Below, in pieces: positions 59,258 to 64,000 of a stretch of DNA of 64,000 nucleotides. The translations under genes and the position numbers were made by a program. The notes below the pieces were generated by a model, which had not been told where the DNA came from, did no database searches, and saw only the letters and a list, made by a program, of their open reading frames with translations. Source of the DNA: Korobacter sp963703075 (GTDB taxonomy: Bacteria > Acidobacteriota > Terriglobia > Terriglobales > Acidobacteriaceae). Position 1 is the stretch's first letter. The number at the start of each line of letters is the position of its first letter. Location: contig OY969786.1 in the NCBI GenBank assembly GCA_963703075.1, positions 2,852,001 through 2,916,000 of the forward strand, given 5' to 3'.

Positions 59258-60630
59258 ACACCCAGTCTCTTGTTCCCGCCCCCGCCGCAGCCGAGGCTTC
59301 TTACTTCGGCCGTGTCGGCGTTGGGTTCGGACGTCGGTTCCTCGGACTGCTGCTGCTTGGGTTGGTATGGGCTGTGCCCGGTTTTTGGTCGCACACCTTT
59401 CTTTGGGGAATGCTGGCGTGGGATTCTGTCGTCATCGTTGCTTTCGTCGGCGATCTATTGCTCATGCCGCGTCAACGTAAGCTCGCGGTCACTCGCCAAT
59501 TCGCTTCCGTCCCGGCGATCGGCTGTAGCGCCCAGATCAATCTACGCATCGCCAACCGCAGTGGCATCACGGCGCATTGTGTTGTGCAAGACGATCCTCC
59601 CGCTGCTCTTCGCGCAGGAAAACATGAGTTGCCGTGTGTCATCTCTCCCCATCGCTCGGTAGATCTGTCCTATGACGTGAACGCCGTGGAACGCGGCGAC
59701 TATGCCTTCGGCGATGTATACATCCGCGTGCAATCGGCCATGCAGTTGGCGGAACGCTGGTATAGGGCAGAGCTCTCGCAAAAGATACGCATTTATCCCA
59801 ATCTTGAGGGTGCCCGAAAAGCTACGATCTACCTGATGCGCAGCCGCCAGATCGAGCAGGAGCGCCGCCGTCTGCGTCTCCGCGGACATGGCCACGAATT
59901 CGATAGCTTGCGCGATTACCAGGAAGGCGACGAGTTGCGCAACATCTGCTGGAGCGCTACAGCGCGGCGAGGAAAACTTGTAACCAAGGTCCATACCGTG
60001 GAGCGCAGCCAGTCGGTTTGGATTGCTCTCGACACCGGACGTCTTCTGCGCGCACGCATCGGCGCCATGAGCAAGCTCGACTACGCCGCGGATGCCGCCC
60101 TCTGCCTGGCGCAACTTGCGCTCTACTCTGGAGACAAAGTTGGGCTGCTCGCCTATGGCCGCCGCATCAAGGCCAAGATCGCGCCCGCCCGAGGCATGGC
60201 GCATCTTCGCGTAATTGCCGATCAGCTTGCCACCATCACGGGCGAAGCTCCCGAAGGCGACCACCTTCTCGCTGCCGGAACGGTAGGCACCGTCCAGCGC
60301 CGCCGCAGCCTCATCATATGGGTAACGGATTTAGCCGAAACTGCGATGACTCCCGAAGTCATCGAGGGCGCTTCGCAATTATTGAAGCACCACGTCGTGC
60401 TCTTTGTGGTGGTCGGTCAACCGGAACTGGCAGCGCGCGTCACCGAGACACCGCAAACGGCCGATCGCATGTATGAAATGGCGGCTGCGCAGGAGATGAT
60501 TCAGCGCCGCGAAATCCTGCTGTCGCGGATGCGCGACCAGGGTGCGCTCGCCATCGAAGTCTTGCCGGGCAAGCTTTCCACCACTCTGATGGAGCAATAC
60601 TTATCCGTCAAGGAGCGCCGTCTCATCTGA
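59254..60630 (+). CDS. DUF58 (VWA-like) protein
   Basis: Protein of 458 residues with two membrane helices near the start (about 28-60) and an extracytoplasmic or cytosolic beta domain. The DUF58 core is GHGHEFDSLRDYQEGDELRNICWSATARRGKLVTK, followed by a VWA-like fold (SVWIALDTGRLLRA, VTDLAETAMTPEVIEG). Partner of MoxR. GTG start overlaps moxR by 4 bases. Its 3' end overlaps the convergent SpoIIM-like gene by 30 bases. Confidence 0.92.
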   Translation: MNTQSLVPAPAAAEASYFGRVGVGFGRRFLGLLLLGLVWAVPGFWSHTFLWGMLAWDSVVIVAFVGDLLLMPRQRKLAVTRQFASVPAIGCSAQINLRIANRSGITAHCVVQDDPPAALRAGKHELPCVISPHRSVDLSYDVNAVERGDYAFGDVYIRVQSAMQLAERWYRAELSQKIRIYPNLEGARKATIYLMRSRQIEQERRRLRLRGHGHEFDSLRDYQEGDELRNICWSATARRGKLVTKVHTVERSQSVWIALDTGRLLRARIGAMSKLDYAADAALCLAQLALYSGDKVGLLAYGRRIKAKIAPARGMAHLRVIADQLATITGEAPEGDHLLAAGTVGTVQRRRSLIIWVTDLAETAMTPEVIEGASQLLKHHVVLFVVVGQPELAARVTETPQTADRMYEMAAAQEMIQRREILLSRMRDQGALAIEVLPGKLSTTLMEQYLSVKERRLI

Positions 60631-61590
60631 TGCGCGGTCTGCCTGCGGATCGTCGGGCAGCATGACGTACGCACAGAGCAGCGCAAACATCAGGCCGGAA
60701 ACCGCGAACTTCAGCGCGACCGGAGCGTTGGTTGGTGAAAAGAATCCTTCGAGAATTCCCGCGACAATGAGCAGCGGGATCGTGCCGAGCACCAAGCGCA
60801 CCGCCACCGCACCAGCCAGCACAAGCGACTGCTTGCGCGGCAGGTTCCCCGGAAAAAGCATCCCCACCGCAATTCTGAACCCGGCCGCGCCGGCAATAAA
60901 GATCGACGGCAGCTCCAACGCACCGTGCGGCGCCACAAAGCTCCAAAGGTCCAGGCTCATGGCGTTTGCCCAACAGGCCGCGCCAATCACCCCCAGTAAC
61001 ACCCCGTTGAAAACGATCAGGTAGAGTGTGCCCAACCCTGCGGTGATGCCGGCGGCGAAGGTCATGAACGACACTCCCAGGTTGTTGGTCAGAATGCTGC
61101 TCGATGCCACCGGCTTCATACTGACCACCGAGTCTGTCCACATCTCGTGGCGTTCGATAGTATCCACCATGCCCGGTCCGAGCATCTGATGCATGAAGTC
61201 TGGATTGGTCATGGTCAGCAGCATCCCGACAATTGCTCCAAGCGCAAAGAGCATCGTGGCGATGGCCGTGTACCGGAAGTTCTCCCGGAAGATCCGCGGG
61301 AAGGTATAGCGGTAAAGGTAGTAGATGTCTCTTGCGCTCGATTTGCGCCCAGCGTAAATGATATTGTGAGCGCGCGAGAGTAGCTGGTTCACATAGCGGG
61401 CAAACTGCTGGCTGGCGGGATCTTCGCGCAGCGCCGAAAGATCGGTGGCGACCTGGCGGTAGAGGAACGCGAGCTCTCGAAGTTCGCCGCGCGTAAGCGA
61501 GTCCAGGCGGTCGCGATCGCATCGGTCGGTGAGCTCGACGAGGCGGTCCCAGTACGGTTTACGGCGTTCCAGCCAGCGAGTGGAGATCAT
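60601..61590 (-). CDS. SpoIIM-like membrane protein (DUF95)
   Basis: Protein of 329 residues. Cytosolic helical N-part (to about 95: RDIYYLYRYTFPRIF), then five or so membrane helices (TAIATMLFALGAIVGMLL, FMTFAAGITAGLGTLYLIVFNGVLLGVIG, LELPSIFIAGAAGFRIAVGMLF). Stage II sporulation protein M family; in non-spore-formers it is found next to RDD, MoxR and DUF58 genes. The ATG at 61590 overlaps the divergent RDD start by two bases; a longer ORF into the RDD gene is unlikely. Confidence 0.85.
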   Translation of the reverse strand: MISTRWLERRKPYWDRLVELTDRCDRDRLDSLTRGELRELAFLYRQVATDLSALREDPASQQFARYVNQLLSRAHNIIYAGRKSSARDIYYLYRYTFPRIFRENFRYTAIATMLFALGAIVGMLLTMTNPDFMHQMLGPGMVDTIERHEMWTDSVVSMKPVASSSILTNNLGVSFMTFAAGITAGLGTLYLIVFNGVLLGVIGAACWANAMSLDLWSFVAPHGALELPSIFIAGAAGFRIAVGMLFPGNLPRKQSLVLAGAVAVRLVLGTIPLLIVAGILEGFFSPTNAPVALKFAVSGLMFALLCAYVMLPDDPQADRASDETALLDG

Positions 61591-62356
61591 GTTGGACCCG
61601 ATCGAGAAACTTACTATTGATACACCAGAACAGGTTGCCCTGGAAATGCCTTTGGCAGGCCTCGGCAGCCGCTTCCTCGCGGTCTTTTGCGACACCCTGA
61701 TCCAGGCCGTCATTTATCTCGTCGTGGTCCTCATCATGGCCTTCATCGTTCCCCATAGCTTGGAGTGGGACACTGCCTCAAAATGGGTCATCGCCGCGGT
61801 CATTCTCTTCTTCTTCAGTTTGTACTGGGGTTACTACACTTTTTTTGAGATCCGCTGGAAGGGGCAAACGCCCGGCAAACGGATCGCTGGGATTCGCGTT
61901 ATCAAGGACAACGGACGTCCGATCACGCCGTTTGAAGCCGTGGCTCGCAATCTTGTTCGCGTCATCGATGAGATTCCCGGTTTCTATGGGGTCGGAATCG
62001 TCTGCGCGTTTTTCGATAAGCGCAATCGACGCCTCGGTGACCTCGTCGCCGGCACTGTGGTCGTTCACGACCGCCGCGAGAGCGAATCGCAACCGTTCTA
62101 CAACATGAAATCCGAAGCCGCCCCGGCGATTGAAACCGGCGAGCTTAGCCTTCGCGAACTGGAAGTGATCGAGACCTTTCTAGCGCGCCGCCTCGATATG
62201 CCGAAGGACCTGCGTACCGCCACCTCGAAAAAGCTTGCCGATAAGATTGCGGAGAAGCTCAGAATGCCGCCCGAAGTACGTCCCGGGAACGATGAAGACT
62301 TCCTCGAGGCGGTCGCGCTGCGCATTCGCACGAACCAGCGTTTCCGGCAAGTCTGA
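61589..62356 (+). CDS. RDD-family membrane protein
   Basis: Protein of 255 residues starting MLDPIEKLTIDTPEQVALEMPLAGLGSRFLAVFCDTL, in which the R-x-x-A-x-x-x-D form of the RDD domain is visible. Two hydrophobic segments follow (FCDTLIQAVIYLVVVLIMAFIV, WVIAAVILFFFSLYWGYY), then GQTPGKRIAGIRVI. The C-terminal 80 residues are soluble and helical. GGAG ribosome site before ATG at 61589. Divergent partner of the SpoIIM-like gene. Confidence 0.87.
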   Translation: MLDPIEKLTIDTPEQVALEMPLAGLGSRFLAVFCDTLIQAVIYLVVVLIMAFIVPHSLEWDTASKWVIAAVILFFFSLYWGYYTFFEIRWKGQTPGKRIAGIRVIKDNGRPITPFEAVARNLVRVIDEIPGFYGVGIVCAFFDKRNRRLGDLVAGTVVVHDRRESESQPFYNMKSEAAPAIETGELSLRELEVIETFLARRLDMPKDLRTATSKKLADKIAEKLRMPPEVRPGNDEDFLEAVALRIRTNQRFRQV

Positions 62357-62477
62357 GTGATGTCCTCGCCTTCGAATGTTCGCGACCGCACTAAACGCAC
62401 GAAAGTTGACAATCTCTACAAACCCTCGCCGAGAAGCCGGCATCTCTCTTGCCTAGACTGAAACGGAGGAATTTGGA

Positions 62478-62750
62478 ATGGGTCACGGGATTATTGCCTG
62501 GATTATCATCGGAATTATCGCAGGCTTCATTACCGGCAAGCTGATGAAGGGCGCCGGTTATGGGGTCTTTATGGATATGGTGGTTGGACTGGTCGGAGCC
62601 CTCATTGGTGGCTTCATCTCCAGCCATGTCGGCATGGGCACCGCCAGCGATCACGGACTAGTGGGCAGCATCATTATTGCTGTGATCGGCGCCGTCGTGC
62701 TGACGCTCATCGTTCGTCTGTTGACTGGCAACAGGAAAGCTAACCTGTAA
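62478..62750 (+). CDS. GlsB/YeaQ/YmgE-family small membrane protein
   Basis: Protein of 90 residues with three membrane helices: IIAWIIIGIIAGFITGKLM, FMDMVVGLVGALIGGFISS and LVGSIIIAVIGAVVLTLIVRLL. The Gly-rich pattern matches the transglycosylase-associated (stress-related) YeaQ family. AGGAGG-like ribosome site (CGGAGGAA) upstream. A strong terminator follows the stop. Confidence 0.92.
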   Translation: MGHGIIAWIIIGIIAGFITGKLMKGAGYGVFMDMVVGLVGALIGGFISSHVGMGTASDHGLVGSIIIAVIGAVVLTLIVRLLTGNRKANL

Positions 62751-62800
62751 GCTATTCCTTCAACGGACGATTCAGCCGCCAGGTAACCAGGCTCAAAGAA

Positions 62801-62827
62801 AAAGCCCCGCTGCAGAAGCGGGGCTTT
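62801..62827. terminator. Bidirectional terminator between convergent genes
   Basis: 11-bp perfect stem AAAGCCCCGCT/AGCGGGGCTTT with a 5-base loop. A/T ends on both sides let it serve both the YeaQ-like gene and the convergent YXWGXW gene. Confidence 0.85.
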
Positions 62828-62836
62828 CTAACGCGA

Positions 62837-63904
62837 CTAGCGCGGATGGCCTCCACCTCCCGAGCGACTCGGCGCCGTTGCACGGGTTTGCATGGCCTGC
62901 CTCTGCTCAGTGTGTCTCTGCGACATAGCTTGCGTCTGCTGCTGGTGTTTCTGTTCTACTTGCTGCTTGCGCTCATCGTTCGCATTTTGCTTGGCGAGTT
63001 GCGCGTGCTCTTTGTCTTGCTGTTTCTGCAACTGCTGACGTTCCTTGTTTTGCTGGGACTCGAGCTTTTGCTGCTGCTTCTGGTACTTCTGATCCATCTT
63101 GGGGTTGCCGGTATTGGGCGCCGGCATGTGCTCTGCGGGAGGCAGGTCCTTGGGATGGACGCCATTCGTCGCACGGTTGGCGGCTACTTCTCCACCTTCG
63201 CGTGCAGGAACGGCTCCCTCGCGGAATTCACCCGGACGAGCAGTCGCCGCCACCGGCGGTCGACCGTGATTTGCCGACGCACGGAACTGAGGATTGGAAC
63301 GGGCTGCTTGCTCGTGCTGAGTTTGAGCGCCTACCGGGCCGACGTGGCGACCGCGCGCAGCGGCTTCTTCCTCCGGCGTGGGTCGTGCTTCGATCCCCCC
63401 TCTTCCGCCGTTGAATGCAACGTGGGTATTGTTGTTGATGGTCACATGCTCGTTGTAGACATTGTGAATGTTGGCGACGTTCACGTTCATCACTTCGCGG
63501 TTATAAAAGAAGTGATCGCCCTGCCATCGGCCTCCGTAGAAACCGGTACCGAAATAGCCAAAGCCGTAGTTGATTCCGCCATAGAAGCCGACCTGCGGCC
63601 CCCAGAATCCTTCATGGAAGCGGTAGAAGCCGCCTTCCCATCCCCACCACGGCGGCGTCCATAAAAAGCCGACTTCCGGCGCCTCGACCCAGGTGCCGGG
63701 CACCCAGTAGTAGTCGTCGTCTCCCCAAGCCCAGTAGCCGGGTGTCCAAAGATAGCCATCGCCCGGGCATAGGGGTTGGTCGTAGACCGGCAGCACGGGA
63801 GGAGCGATGGTGATGTTGATTCCAATTTGCGCAAACGCTCCCGCCGCGAAAGCAGTGAGGATCGCCGTAAACAAAATGGCTCGGAAAGCACGGTGAAATC
63901 GCAT
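62837..63904 (-). CDS. YXWGXW-repeat secreted protein with Gln-rich coiled tail
   Basis: Protein of 355 residues. Signal peptide about 1-25 (AILFTAILTAFAAGAFAQ). The next 110 residues hold aromatic repeats of the YXWGXW type: YLWTPGYWAWGDDDYYWVPGTWV, FLWTPPWWGWEGGFYRFHEGFWGP. Middle part is Asn/Val- then Ala/Arg-rich; residues about 270-340 form a Gln/Lys-rich coiled coil (QKYQKQQQKLESQQNKERQQLQ). Common in Acidobacteria and Proteobacteria; function is unknown, location outside the inner membrane. Confidence 0.85.
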   Translation of the reverse strand: MRFHRAFRAILFTAILTAFAAGAFAQIGINITIAPPVLPVYDQPLCPGDGYLWTPGYWAWGDDDYYWVPGTWVEAPEVGFLWTPPWWGWEGGFYRFHEGFWGPQVGFYGGINYGFGYFGTGFYGGRWQGDHFFYNREVMNVNVANIHNVYNEHVTINNNTHVAFNGGRGGIEARPTPEEEAAARGRHVGPVGAQTQHEQAARSNPQFRASANHGRPPVAATARPGEFREGAVPAREGGEVAANRATNGVHPKDLPPAEHMPAPNTGNPKMDQKYQKQQQKLESQQNKERQQLQKQQDKEHAQLAKQNANDERKQQVEQKHQQQTQAMSQRHTEQRQAMQTRATAPSRSGGGGHPR

Positions 63905-64000
63905 TTTTTCCCTTTCGTAGCGTGATGTTTGAACCAGGTAGAGTTGGGCAGCTATCTCGGATTCAAGGCGTGCGAATCTTATAACCGGGGGCTTTCGCCT

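Noticed and set aside
62846..63664. 272-residue hydrophobic open frame on the plus strand
   Set aside because: Antisense to the YXWGXW/Gln-rich protein; Leu runs come from reverse-complemented Gln/Lys codons.

Overview
The window looks like a chromosomal segment from an Acidobacteriota (Terriglobia/Koribacter-like) bacterium. This rests on gene content, not on a marker gene. The signs are a high-GC genome, a bacillithiol synthesis gene (bshA), secreted FG-GAP, TonB_C and YXWGXW proteins, a TonB-dependent receptor with a carboxypeptidase-regulatory-like domain, a group 1h-type uptake [NiFe] hydrogenase locus, and many short palindromic intergenic repeats. No phage, transposase, integrase or CRISPR array was seen.

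Region 1 (1-13 kb) is housekeeping and envelope genes: bshA (3' part), a LytS-like kinase with an AlaX-like editing protein, threonine synthase, a TPR membrane protein, a Cof-type phosphatase, a lytic transglycosylase, a flippase-like membrane protein, nrdR, NAD-isocitrate dehydrogenase, tRNA-Arg(ACG), a small membrane protein and a secreted CocE/NonD hydrolase. Its intergenic gaps carry several families of dispersed repeats. One copy lies inside the threonine synthase reading frame, and a triple tandem array of about 163 bp precedes the tRNA. Region 2 (13-33 kb) holds secreted hypotheticals, a TonB_C protein with an in-frame amber codon, a tsaE-nnr-K+ channel operon, two APC permeases, a pepP-accB-accC-thiE operon, a NhaR-like regulator, a FAD oxidoreductase and an AsmA-like protein.

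Region 3 (32.9-54.9 kb) is the special part. A leftward operon of about 18 genes encodes a complete high-affinity H2-uptake [NiFe] hydrogenase system: small subunit, large subunit, NifU-like protein, DUF5947-like, DUF6084-like, an unknown protein, maturation endopeptidase, a small membrane protein, YceI, HypC, HypD, HypE, tandem SIS protein, glutaredoxin-like protein, HypF, HypA, HypB and a NicO-type nickel permease. hypE carries a one-base frameshift. Divergent to it lie a TonB-dependent receptor, a second complete hydrogenase small subunit with no large subunit beside it, and a PAS histidine kinase with a NarL-type response regulator. The small-subunit paralogue next to a PAS kinase recalls the HoxB/HoxC-HoxJ H2-sensing systems, but with only the small subunit. 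It is the best candidate here for an undescribed system.

Region 4 (55-64 kb) is a membrane protein-DUF4129-DUF4350-MoxR-DUF58 operon behind a CRP-like palindrome, then a divergent SpoIIM-like/RDD pair whose start codons overlap, a YeaQ/YmgE-like protein and a YXWGXW-repeat protein.
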